A stretch of 12,187 nucleotides of DNA from Ravibacter sp964559125 (GCA_964559125.1 CAZLGW010000075.1:1-12187); one strand, 5' to 3'; positions 5,197-12,148 are shown, numbered from the stretch's first letter. A program made the numbers and translations. Notes: a model not told the origin generated them from the letters alone.

Positions 5197-8150
5197 CGAT
5201 TGTGGTTCATCAATTCCTCATAAACAACGTCCATTATGCCGGTCCGGATATTAAACCTGCCGAGAGCCGAGCTGCTGCGGCTCGGGTAAACCCTGTTTGA
5301 TAAAAAGACATAGTTCAGTCCCCACGCCGGGTCGGCCCAGGTCATAATCCCCGTAAACCCGGTGTGACCGTAGCTCGACGGGCTGGCAAACCTGGGGGCA
5401 TTTCCGGTATACTTAAATGTAGGTTTATCAAACCCGACCCCTCTCCTGTTTCCTATTTCGGGATACTGATAACGGGTAAACTCCTTTACCGTAGCCGGAC
5501 TTAGGTACGATTTCCCACCGAAATACCCCTCCTGCAGGTACATCTGCCACACCTTCATGACGTCGTTTGCGTTACCATACAGCCCGGCATGTCCGCTTAC
5601 GCCCCCCATCATCGCGGCAGTTTCGTCGTGCACGTGCCCATGTACCAGCGTATGACGGAAAAATGTGTCGACCTCCGTAGGCGCTATATCCGGCAGGCTG
5701 TCAAACCTGAGCGGGTTGAAAGTCAGAGACGATGCGCCGAGCTCCCGGTAAAAATTATTTTTCAGGTAGTCCTCGAATTCCTGGCCCGTTTGCCGGCGCA
5801 CGATATAGGGATAGAGCGTAAACGAAAGGTCGCTGTACACATAATCCTTGGTCTCGTTGAGCGGCGAATCGCGTATGCCTTTGGCCATCACCGACGGGTA
5901 CTTGCGGTGAAGGTACAATTTGCCCGGTACAATTTCGATAGCATATTTCCCGGAAGGTTTTTCCCGGAATGTCTTCTTTTTCCAGGTGCCGTCTTCCTTC
6001 TTAGCCTCCTGCCAGAATACGATAAACGCCTTCAACCCCGCCTTGTGCGTGAGCAGCTCCCGCAGCTGCATATCTGCTTTGTTCGATTTTTTGAATAGCG
6101 GATAATAGTCGCCCAGCGTCTTGTCGAGATCCAGCAATCCTTTATCATAAAGCCCCATCAATGCTGTCGTAGCCGCCGTAATCTTGGTAACGGATGCCAG
6201 GTCGTACAGATCGGTTTCCTTAACCGGCTGATTTCCTTCGTAGGTATGTTTGCCGAATGCCTGGCGGAAGAAGACTTTCCCATCCTTAGCCAGTTGTATG
6301 ACACCACCGGGAGTAGCTTTTTCGCGCAATGCCAGGGCCACTACCGAATCGATTCTGGTACGGATCCTTTCCGAATCGAGCCCGACCTCTTCGGGGATCG
6401 TGTACTTCAGGCGACCGATCGCAGGCGTGTCTTTCCCGTCATTATACCTATATTTTTCATTGACCGTTACCGGCAGTCTTCCGGTAGCCGGGATCGCTCC
6501 AAAGACCAGCTGCGCAGAAAGATCCTCGGTAAAGGGAGTAAGCTGATAGGCCATGACGATGGCAGCAGCCTTTTCAGCCCCTTCCAGCCTGGCAAGCGAA
6601 TAAGGATTCCCCAGTATTACCAGCACTGTCTTGTGAGAAGCCGTCATACGGTCGACCAGCTTCCTTACCTGGTCGGTTACTCCGTAATTGGCGCCCGGAC
6701 GTATGCTGCTTAAATGCAGGCCGGCCAGTACGAGGTCGTACCCCTTCAGAGCGGTCAGCAGCTTTTCCGCCTGGTCATCACCCGCTTTGTCGGGTAAGGA
6801 GAAATGATCCGTTTTTGTATATAAGCCTGCCGTTTTCTGAAATACAGTTTCGCCTTCCGCTCCTATCGAAACCGTTGCTATTCGCAGGGTATCCAGGCGC
6901 CGGAGAGGCAGCAGGTCGTCGTTGTTCTTCAAAATGGTGAGTGCCTTCTCGGTCAGGAGACGGTTGGTCAGCTCTGCCGATTTAGGGTTAAGATCTTCAT
7001 ATAGCCTGCTCATATCCACCGGCTTATACCGGTCAAGGCCTGCCCACGCCTTGGCAGCCAAAACGCGCCGGCACCGCCTGTCGATTTCCTCCTGGCTGAT
7101 CTCCCCCCTTGCGATTGCCGCTTTAATCTGCGCTATTGCCTTCGGGACATCTTCTGTAAACTCCAGGACATCCATACCCGCCACCAGGCCCCTGGCGTCT
7201 GCGATACCGTCAGAAAAATATTTGGTCACGCCCTTCATATTCATGGCGTCGGAATAAATGAGCCCCTCAAAACCCATTTCCTGACGCAGCAGGCCGGTCA
7301 CTATTGGCTTCGACAAGGTAGACGGCAGGTTGGGGGTATTGTCCAGGGCGGGGATGCTCAGATGGGCAATCATCATACCGCTCAACCCGTTTTTTATGAG
7401 CTCCCTGAAAGGATATAGCTCAGTGGAATCCAGCCTGGCCCGGCTATGCCCGATAACCGGCAGGTCATGATGCGAATCCGTACCGGTGTCGCCGTGACCC
7501 GGAAAATGCTTGGCGGTGGTAAGCAGACCGTAGTCCTGCATACCTTTCATATAAGCTACAGCTTTTTCGGCCACCTTGTATTTGTTCTCTCCGAAAGAAC
7601 GGAAGTTGATCACCGGATTGGAGGGATTATTATTTACATCGGCCACGGGCGCGAAATTGATATGCACGCCCAATCTCCTCGCCTGCTGCGCTACCTCTTT
7701 CCCCATTCTATAGATCAGCTCGTTATTCCCCTCCATAGCCCCAAGCGTCATCATATAGGGATACCTTACCGTGCTGTCGATCCTCATCGCCAGGCCGAAC
7801 TCCGCATCCATCGCTACCAACAAAGGCACTTTCGAAGCCGCCTGCAGCCGGTTGGTAAGCACAGCCTGCGGCACCGGCCCGCCTTGAAAAAAAACAACCC
7901 CTCCTATTTTATGATCCTTTACGAGCCTTTCAACAGCTTCGGGGCTGGCTTTATCTGTCTGTATCTGTGACCGCTTCACATCTGAAGTTACCGCCACCAT
8001 CAATAGTTGCGCTATTTTCTCATCATTTGATAAAGTAGCAAAAACCGATTCTACCCAACGGGGATTGGCCTCCAGGAAAGCTGGTTTTTGAGCTAAGGAT
8101 ATTTGTAAAACAGAAAGTAGAAAGACTGATAGGAAGATAAAATACTTCAT
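5193..8150 (-). CDS. Secreted fusion: NagZ-type GH3 beta-N-acetylglucosaminidase plus class-C beta-lactamase-fold serine hydrolase
   Basis: A 985-residue two-enzyme protein with a signal peptide (cleavage after A20). Residues ~30-400 form a GH3 N-terminal barrel of NagZ type. KHFPGHGDTGTDSH (214-227) supplies the NagZ-specific Asp/His acid-base pair (D225, H227), and YSDAMNMKGV carries the Asp nucleophile D301. Residues ~405-575 look like the GH3 C-terminal domain. Residues ~590-980 are a beta-lactamase/DD-peptidase-fold hydrolase with SVTK (S653, K656), YSD (Y772) and HTG (929-931). NagZ removes GlcNAc from muropeptides. By analogy with Bacillus subtilis NagZ and its partner AmiE, a beta-lactamase-like amidase, the second half may cut MurNAc from peptide; esterase or lactamase activity is possible. 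It likely works in the periplasm in wall turnover. The stop codon lies in the 28-bp palindrome. Confidence 0.9.
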   Translation of the reverse strand: MKYFIFLSVFLLSVLQISLAQKPAFLEANPRWVESVFATLSNDEKIAQLLMVAVTSDVKRSQIQTDKASPEAVERLVKDHKIGGVVFFQGGPVPQAVLTNRLQAASKVPLLVAMDAEFGLAMRIDSTVRYPYMMTLGAMEGNNELIYRMGKEVAQQARRLGVHINFAPVADVNNNPSNPVINFRSFGENKYKVAEKAVAYMKGMQDYGLLTTAKHFPGHGDTGTDSHHDLPVIGHSRARLDSTELYPFRELIKNGLSGMMIAHLSIPALDNTPNLPSTLSKPIVTGLLRQEMGFEGLIYSDAMNMKGVTKYFSDGIADARGLVAGMDVLEFTEDVPKAIAQIKAAIARGEISQEEIDRRCRRVLAAKAWAGLDRYKPVDMSRLYEDLNPKSAELTNRLLTEKALTILKNNDDLLPLRRLDTLRIATVSIGAEGETVFQKTAGLYTKTDHFSLPDKAGDDQAEKLLTALKGYDLVLAGLHLSSIRPGANYGVTDQVRKLVDRMTASHKTVLVILGNPYSLARLEGAEKAAAIVMAYQLTPFTEDLSAQLVFGAIPATGRLPVTVNEKYRYNDGKDTPAIGRLKYTIPEEVGLDSERIRTRIDSVVALALREKATPGGVIQLAKDGKVFFRQAFGKHTYEGNQPVKETDLYDLASVTKITAATTALMGLYDKGLLDLDKTLGDYYPLFKKSNKADMQLRELLTHKAGLKAFIVFWQEAKKEDGTWKKKTFREKPSGKYAIEIVPGKLYLHRKYPSVMAKGIRDSPLNETKDYVYSDLSFTLYPYIVRRQTGQEFEDYLKNNFYRELGASSLTFNPLRFDSLPDIAPTEVDTFFRHTLVHGHVHDETAAMMGGVSGHAGLYGNANDVMKVWQMYLQEGYFGGKSYLSPATVKEFTRYQYPEIGNRRGVGFDKPTFKYTGNAPRFASPSSYGHTGFTGIMTWADPAWGLNYVFLSNRVYPSRSSSALGRFNIRTGIMDVVYEELMNHNR

Positions 8151-8174
8151 AGGGATTGATTGATGATGCGATGA
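8151..8174 (-). repeat. Weak octamer-phase leader before the GH3-hydrolase fusion
   Basis: Read on the minus strand, the 24 bases before the ATG divide into TCATCGCA (8174-8167), TCATCAAT (8166-8159) and CAATCCCT (8158-8151). The first two resemble the TCATCTCA and TCATCACA units before the divergent gene at 8337. The match is loose and ATC-rich sequence can arise by chance, so this is tentative. Confidence 0.3.
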
Positions 8175-8200
8175 TAAGTCCGGATAGTTGATAGAATACC

Positions 8201-8234
8201 TTTTTGATAATTAGCCGATGGAAAAATAGTTTAA
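8201..8234 (+). promoter_or_regulatory. Weak candidate promoter for the DUF4230 gene
   Basis: TTTTTG (8201-8206) and TAGTTTAA (8227-8234) have the 20-base spacing of a Bacteroidota -33/-7 pair. However, the -7 box departs from TAnnTTTG at its last two positions. It would give a leader of roughly 95 bases containing the octamer array at 8291-8330. It lies in the 186-base divergent spacer, where no other gene is seen. Confidence 0.27.
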
Positions 8235-8290
8235 AGTCACGAGTAGTCCATCATATCATTAGTTAATGTAGTAATTAATTAGCAAATTGT

Positions 8291-8330
8291 AACTCACATC
8301 ATCTCATCATCACATCGTCTCACCGTCTCA
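8291..8330 (+). repeat. Five-unit octamer tandem repeat before the DUF4230 gene
   Basis: Five consecutive 8-base units run without a gap: AACTCACA, TCATCTCA, TCATCACA, TCGTCTCA and CCGTCTCA. They end six bases before the GTG start at 8337. TCGTCTCA is identical to the second unit of the leader at 3875-3882. The array occupies the place where a ribosome-binding site would be expected, and no purine-rich Shine-Dalgarno is present. Confidence 0.72.
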
Positions 8331-8336
8331 TCCCCC

Positions 8337-8963
8337 GTGCGCATCCTCAGATTCATTCTCCAGATATTACTCCTGACTTTCTTCATCATCGGCGTAGTGA
8401 CGGTGTGGCGCGGCGCCAAATACGGCAATTGGTTTACCGGGTGGTTTGCCCAGACTACCGGAAAGGAAATTTCCACGCACTCAGTGGTGCTGGAAGAAAT
8501 CACCGCCATGGGTAAGCTCGAGCTGGTTAAATACAGCTTTAAAGACGTGGTCGAGCAGGAGATCACGCGCCAGTGGCTTCCTAATCCCAAAGCCGTGCTG
8601 ATCGTCCAGGGAGAGGCGATCGGCTGTATCGACCTTACCCTCCTCCACCCGACCGACATCCAGGCTGCCGGCGATACGCTCATTGTCCACCTGCCTGAGC
8701 CCGAACTTTGCGTTTTCAAAATCGACCACAACCGCTCCAGAGTATACAATACCGAATACGCCTTTATGGACGAAAGCAGGCTCATAGAGCAGGCCTACCG
8801 CCAGGCGGAAGAAAAGATAAAGGAATCAGCGCTGGAAACAGGCATACTCGACCAGGCCCGGGAAAATGCCCTGAAAGTGCTGACTCCCATCCTTTCCAAA
8901 AGCTCAGGAAAACCTGTCCTGATCAAATTCCCCATGAAAGCCAGTATAGAACGACTAAAATAA
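8337..8963 (+). CDS. DUF4230 membrane-anchored protein of unknown function
   Basis: The 208-residue product starts with one hydrophobic segment (about 4-24) after a short basic N-terminus, so it is probably anchored in the inner membrane with the bulk outside the cytoplasm. The pattern fits the DUF4230 family. It has VVLEEITAMGKLELVKYSFKD-like early strands (residues ~50-70), a central LIVQGEAIGCIDL (87-99), a polar strand region, and then a long charged helix (about 146-185) with many Glu, Lys and Arg. No catalytic residues are recognised. The GTG at 8337 places the membrane segment at the N-terminus and follows the octamer array directly; no ATG fits better. The gene ends at TAA 8961-8963, which merges into another octamer copy, 93 bases before the next start. 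Confidence 0.82.
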   Translation: MRILRFILQILLLTFFIIGVVTVWRGAKYGNWFTGWFAQTTGKEISTHSVVLEEITAMGKLELVKYSFKDVVEQEITRQWLPNPKAVLIVQGEAIGCIDLTLLHPTDIQAAGDTLIVHLPEPELCVFKIDHNRSRVYNTEYAFMDESRLIEQAYRQAEEKIKESALETGILDQARENALKVLTPILSKSSGKPVLIKFPMKASIERLK

Positions 8964-8970
8964 TTGTCTA

Positions 8971-9012
8971 TCCCGATCCCCGATAGTCCCGATAGCTATC
9001 GGGAGGGCGGGA
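8971..9012. repeat. 42-bp palindromic (REP-like) element inserted in an octamer tract
   Basis: The core 8987-9004 is a perfect 18-bp palindrome (TCCCGATAG and its complement). The outer ends TCCCG (8971-8975) and CGGGA (9008-9012) also pair. The element is flanked by CTA on both sides (8968-8970 and 9013-9015), and octamer units TTGTCTA and TTGTCTAA stand on either side. Removing the element plus one CTA restores an unbroken TTGTCTAA unit. It could also act as the transcription terminator of the DUF4230 gene. To my recollection, CCCGATAGCTATCGGG-type palindromes recur in Bacteroidota genomes. Confidence 0.68.
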
Positions 9013-9016
9013 CTAA

Positions 9017-9056
9017 TTGTCTAATTGCCTAATTGTCTAATCGTCTAATTAAATAA
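9017..9056 (+). repeat. Octamer tandem repeat abutting the start codon of the ligase gene
   Basis: The units are TTGTCTAA (9017-9024), TTGCCTAA (9025-9032), TTGTCTAA (9033-9040), TCGTCTAA (9041-9048) and the decayed TTAAATAA (9049-9056). The ATG follows immediately. A further copy, TTGTCTA, lies at 8964-8970 beyond the palindromic element. There is no Shine-Dalgarno; the unit next to the ATG is A/T-rich, which suits translation starts in Bacteroidota. Confidence 0.8.
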
Positions 9057-10436
9057 ATGAAATCCCAAGGCATCTTAAATCCCTCAGAAATTACACAGCT
9101 CATCCAAAGCGGAGAAATAGAGACCGTGATCCTGGCCTTCAACGATCATTACGGCCGGCTCCTAGGAAAACGCCTGGATGCAGAGTACTTCCTGGAAGAA
9201 GCGCTCCGCAACGGCTCACACGGTTGCGACTACCTGCTTACTACCGACATGGAAATGGAGCCGGTACCCGGGTATAAATATGCAAATTGGGAGCTCGGTT
9301 ACGGCGATTTTCACATCGTGCCCGATCTCAAGGCCATCCGGAAAGCCGACTGGCTCTACAAAACCGCGATCGTTCTCTGCGACCTGATCGATGATAAATC
9401 GCATGATCCGGTGAGCGTGGCGCCCCGGAACATCCTGAAAAAGCAGATCGAAAAGGCTGCGGCCGGAGGTTTCAACGCTTTTGCCGCCACCGAGCTGGAA
9501 TACTATCTCTTCAACACCTCCTACCGGCAGGCGTCCGACAGTCATTACCAGGGACTACAGTCGGCGGGACACTACCTCGAAGACTACCATATTTTGCAGG
9601 GCACCCGTACGGAGCATTTCACCGGGAAAGTCAGGCGGCACCTCAAGCATTCAGGTATCCCGGTCGAGACCTCGAAGGGCGAGTGGGGACTGGGGCAGCA
9701 CGAGATCAACATCCGCTACGCAGGCATACAGACCTCGGCCGACAACCATGTATTGTTCAAGCAATGCCTGAAAGAGGTGGCCGATAGCCTGGGTATATCA
9801 GTAACCTTTATGGCAAAATTCGCCACTGACCGGGCCGGATCGAGCAGTCATATCCACCTCAGCTTATGGGACGGTGAAAAGAACGTCTTCATTGGAGACG
9901 AGCAACTGGGACCTGTGAAAGGCACTTCCGATATCTTCAAATGGTTTCTGGGCGGCTGGATAGCACACGTCAACGACGTCATGCCATTTTACGCCCCGAC
10001 AGTCAATTCCTACAAGCGCTTCGTCGACGGATCCTGGGCCCCTACCCGCCTGGCATGGAGCTTCGACAACCGTACGGCGGGATTCCGCGTAGTAGGGAGC
10101 GGCCCCAGTCTCCGCATCGAATGCCGGATCCCCGGTGCGGATTGCAATCCCTACCTGGCACTGGCCGCCTCTATCGCCTCCGGGCTGGATGGTATTCAAA
10201 ACAAAATCGAACCGCCCGAATGCTTCATCGGCGATATCTACGCTGCTACGAGCCTGCCGCGGGTACCTTATACGCTGGCAGAGGCAATTGGGAAGTTTGA
10301 AACGAGTACGTTTGTTAAAGAGACCTTTGGAGCGGATGTGCATGAACATTATCTTCATTTTTATAAGTCGGAGCAGAGGGCGTATGATATGGCTGTGAAT
10401 GACTGGGAGTTAAAGAGGTATTTTGAGCAGATTTAA
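9057..10436 (+). CDS. Glutamine synthetase superfamily ligase (GlnA/PuuA-like, possible gamma-glutamyl-amine ligase)
   Basis: A cytosolic ATP-dependent ligase of 459 residues with the GS I catalytic core. Visible are TELEYYLF (E146, E148), SKGEWGLGQHEINI (E209, E216), SSSHIHLSLW (H265), NSYKRF (317-322), SWAPTRLAW (R331), NRTAGFR (338-344) and RIECRIPGADCNPYLALA (353-370). All should bind ATP, metal and glutamate. Two GlnA hallmarks are missing. The ammonium-site loop is replaced by a YKYANWELGYGD-type segment (73-84), and the adenylylation region NLYDLPPEE is replaced by GDIYAATSLP. The C-terminal NDWELKRYFEQI resembles polyamine/amine gamma-glutamyl ligases. It may therefore join glutamate to an amine rather than ammonia; this is inference, and no catabolic partner genes are present. 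The last ~50 codons look somewhat less GC-rich than the rest. Confidence 0.85.
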   Translation: MKSQGILNPSEITQLIQSGEIETVILAFNDHYGRLLGKRLDAEYFLEEALRNGSHGCDYLLTTDMEMEPVPGYKYANWELGYGDFHIVPDLKAIRKADWLYKTAIVLCDLIDDKSHDPVSVAPRNILKKQIEKAAAGGFNAFAATELEYYLFNTSYRQASDSHYQGLQSAGHYLEDYHILQGTRTEHFTGKVRRHLKHSGIPVETSKGEWGLGQHEINIRYAGIQTSADNHVLFKQCLKEVADSLGISVTFMAKFATDRAGSSSHIHLSLWDGEKNVFIGDEQLGPVKGTSDIFKWFLGGWIAHVNDVMPFYAPTVNSYKRFVDGSWAPTRLAWSFDNRTAGFRVVGSGPSLRIECRIPGADCNPYLALAASIASGLDGIQNKIEPPECFIGDIYAATSLPRVPYTLAEAIGKFETSTFVKETFGADVHEHYLHFYKSEQRAYDMAVNDWELKRYFEQI

Positions 10437-10549
10437 GGGAGGAGGAATTGTGCAAAGCCACCGGGATTTTGGTGGATTGGAGCGGTTTTAGTGCATATAT
10501 AACTGAGTTATATACCATTTTGAGCAACCGTTTATCAACAGAGCAATAA
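10437..10549. other. Spacer with a short inverted repeat at the edge of the AT-rich segment
   Basis: The spacer holds a perfect 8-bp inverted repeat, TATATAAC (10496-10503) and GTTATATA (10507-10514), with a 3-base loop. Before it, CCACC (10458-10462) can pair with GGTGG (10471-10475), but no T tract follows, so a terminator is doubtful. The right arm begins GTTATATACCATTTT (10507-10521), which resembles GTTGTGTACAATTTT at 11460-11474 on the other side of the protease gene. Base composition drops to AT-rich just after this point. Confidence 0.5.
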
Positions 10550-11338
10550 ATGAAATCAAACCAAACTAAAATAATAATTCTTGTTGTTTTAAGTTTTGCA
10601 ATTTATTATTTTCTATTCTCAAATTTTAAGTCTATAAAAGTAGGGCTTGACACAATTACTCAGCAAGGTTTGATTAGTTATATTCTAACCTATTTTATAA
10701 TAGGTATTCCTATTTTCATAGGAACTTTTTTAATAGAAAAAATAGATGGTGTTTTTAAAAGTCTTGGACTTACAGAAAATATATTTACCGCAATATGGAC
10801 AAGCATATTATTCGCTTTACCAATGTTTATAGGAGGTTTGTTCTTTTTTAAATTCAGTTCAAAAATTGATTTTGATAATTTAATTGCAGGAACTATTGTA
10901 GCAGGTTTTATGGAAGAGCTTTATTTTAGAGGGTTTCTGTTTGGACAGATATTCAAAAAGACAAGTTTCGGATTTCTCCCCTCTATCCTTTTTAGTGCAT
11001 TAATTTTTGCTTTCGGACATTTATACCAAAGTCAAAACATAAACGAGTTGGTAGGAATTTTTATGATTACATTTTCAGGTGCTGTATTTTTTGCTTGGTT
11101 GTATATTGAATGGAATTATAATTTGTGGGTTCCAATACTCACACATACTTTAATGAACCTTTCGTGGAATTTATTTGAATTTGATAGCTCAGCGCTAGGC
11201 GATGTAAAAGCAAATCTTTTTAGAAGTTTGACAATTTTAACAGCAATAATATTTACAATTGTGTATAAGAAAAATAGAAATGAAAAACTAACTGTGAACA
11301 AGCAAACATTGATACTGAAAAAGAAAAATGGCATATAA
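10550..11338 (+). CDS. CPBP-family intramembrane metalloprotease (Abi/CAAX-like)
   Basis: A membrane protein of 262 residues with the three CPBP motifs in order. These are EELYFR (E122, E123, R127), FAFGH (153-157, with H157) and HTLMN (H199, N203). They line a glutamate-type intramembrane active site. About seven or eight hydrophobic spans are visible. Family members include Rce1-type CAAX proteases, bacteriocin self-immunity proteins and regulated proteases; the substrate here is unknown. It ends in a basic, Lys-rich tail (about 239-262) on the likely cytoplasmic side. The gene is strikingly AT-rich, with A/T at most third positions, unlike every gene to its left, so recent transfer is likely. 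It stands alone between structured, non-coding spacers. Confidence 0.88.
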   Translation: MKSNQTKIIILVVLSFAIYYFLFSNFKSIKVGLDTITQQGLISYILTYFIIGIPIFIGTFLIEKIDGVFKSLGLTENIFTAIWTSILFALPMFIGGLFFFKFSSKIDFDNLIAGTIVAGFMEELYFRGFLFGQIFKKTSFGFLPSILFSALIFAFGHLYQSQNINELVGIFMITFSGAVFFAWLYIEWNYNLWVPILTHTLMNLSWNLFEFDSSALGDVKANLFRSLTILTAIIFTIVYKKNRNEKLTVNKQTLILKKKNGI

Positions 11339-11359
11339 AAAGGGTTTTGCGGCAGGCGG

Positions 11360-11386
11360 GTCGAACGTTCCCATTCGACACTTTTT
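11360..11386 (+). terminator. Candidate intrinsic terminator after the CPBP gene
   Basis: GTCGAA (11360-11365) pairs with TTCGAC (11374-11379) across an 8-base loop and is followed, after two bases, by five T residues (11382-11386). The stem is only 6 bp, so strength is uncertain. It begins 22 bases after the stop codon. Confidence 0.42.
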
Positions 11387-11395
11387 CGTAAATTT

Positions 11396-11452
11396 GGTCT
11401 TTGTCGATCGCTCGGAATTTTCTGCTGAAAATCCCGCCCGAACGCAAAGACC
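11396..11452. repeat. Nested inverted repeats in the spacer after the CPBP gene
   Basis: GGTCTTTG (11396-11403) pairs with CAAAGACC (11445-11452). Inside lies a second hairpin, ATTTTC (11417-11422) with GAAAAT (11427-11432) around a TGCT loop, extended by CGG/CCG past one mismatch. The sequence GTTGTGTACAATTTT follows at 11460. The layout recalls a folded cassette recombination site, but a proper integron attC pair (RYYYAAC with GTTRRRY) was not found. This covers most of the 324-base stretch 11339-11662, which otherwise holds only the short ORF at 11509. Confidence 0.45.
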
Positions 11453-11508
11453 GGAAACCGTTGTGTACAATTTTAGAGCCGAACGTCTTAAACCTCACTG
11501 AAATTAAA

Positions 11509-11606
11509 ATGGAGAATCAAAAAAAGGCAAAAAGAAATACATCCGTGATGGAATTTTTATTGGAATCGGAATGATCTTAGGAAAAATCATTTTTGAATAT
11601 ATTTGA
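11509..11606 (+). pseudogene. Tiny membrane-protein ORF split by a -1 shift at A AAA AAG
   Basis: From ATG 11509 the frame stops after 21 codons. A -1 shift at CAA AAA AAG (11518-11526) instead continues to TGA at 11604-11606. It yields a 32-residue product with a Lys-rich head (MENQKKGKKK) and a glycine-spaced hydrophobic segment (IFIGIGMILGKIIF). The -1 frame has no start codon of its own before the run, so the two parts belong together. The heptamer is in the correct phase for a slippery site. The cause may be a lost A in the run, a sequencing error or real frameshifting; the first two are more likely. No family was recognised. Confidence 0.4.
11598..11605 (+). promoter_or_regulatory. Candidate -7 box for the mscS-like gene
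   Basis: TATATTTG fits TAnnTTTG exactly and lies 57 bases before the ATG at 11663, overlapping the end of the small ORF. No good -33 TTTG was found at the right distance, so support is partial. Confidence 0.33.
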
Positions 11607-11662
11607 CCAATGATTTTTGATTAAGCAGCAGCCTTAAAACAAGAACTAACTATTTAAATATC

Positions 11663-12148
11663 ATGGACTTAGAAAAAGTAAATGTATCAATCCTTTGGGA
11701 AAACATATTAGCCTGGTCGCCAAAGATCGTGGCAGGAATTCTGGTACTCATCGTCGGTTTTTGGCTAGCCGGAGCCATTGCAAAGCTTGCGAGGAAATCG
11801 TTCAATAATTCAAACATTGACAAAGACCTCGTGCCGTTTTTATTGAGTGCCTTAAGTATATTACTTAAAATTCTGGTGGTGCTTACGGCCGCCAGTGTGG
11901 TGGGTATAGAAATCACGGCCTTTGCGGCACTACTGGGTGGTGTCGCCATAGGTGTGGGTGCTGCCATGTCGGGCTCACTTGGGCATATAGCCAGTGGAAT
12001 AATGCTCATCATCTTTAAGCCCTACAGGGTGGGAGATTTAATAACTGTAGGCGATTTTACCGGATATGTGAGAGAAGTAGGGGTTTTTGAAACGATTATC
12101 GTGACTTTTGAAAACAAGCGTGTGCATATTCCTGTAGTCGGTAAGTAG
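11663..12148 (+). CDS. MscS-family mechanosensitive channel, 3'-truncated by a mobile element
   Basis: A small-conductance mechanosensitive channel that should open under membrane tension in hypo-osmotic shock. The 161 residues cover two leading membrane spans (about 20-42 and 57-80). They also cover the pore helix with its Gly/Ala packing pattern AALLGGVAIGVGAAMSGSLG (88-107), followed by ASGIMLIIFKPYRVGD (110-125) and the start of the beta domain (YVREVGVFETIIVTFENKRVHIP). In relatives this continues as an IPNG-type strand and a further ~100 residues forming the cytoplasmic vestibule (E. coli MscS has 286). Here homology ends at IP (156-157), and VVGK plus the stop come from different DNA. 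The remaining protein lacks the vestibule and is probably non-functional or unstable. Third-base use is more GC-rich than in the CPBP gene, so this gene seems native. Confidence 0.85.
   Translation: MDLEKVNVSILWENILAWSPKIVAGILVLIVGFWLAGAIAKLARKSFNNSNIDKDLVPFLLSALSILLKILVVLTAASVVGIEITAFAALLGGVAIGVGAAMSGSLGHIASGIMLIIFKPYRVGDLITVGDFTGYVREVGVFETIIVTFENKRVHIPVVGK

Noticed and set aside
5589..7970. Several plus-strand frames opposite the GH3-hydrolase fusion
   Set aside because: They are shadows of a strongly supported 985-residue gene with intact motifs.
8281..9056. CRISPR array
   Set aside because: The repeat units are 8 bases, contiguous and without spacers, so they are tandem repeats rather than CRISPR.
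11360..11466. Integron attC site after the CPBP gene
   Set aside because: GTCGAAC and GTTGTGT only partly match RYYYAAC and GTTRRRY, the arms are not complementary in the required order, and no integrase is in view; kept only as a cassette-like hint.
11328..11501. 57-codon open frame starting inside the end of the CPBP gene (MAYKKGFAAGG...)
   Set aside because: It runs through the hairpins and nested inverted repeats, overlaps the CPBP stop, has no recognisable domain and reads like translated spacer.
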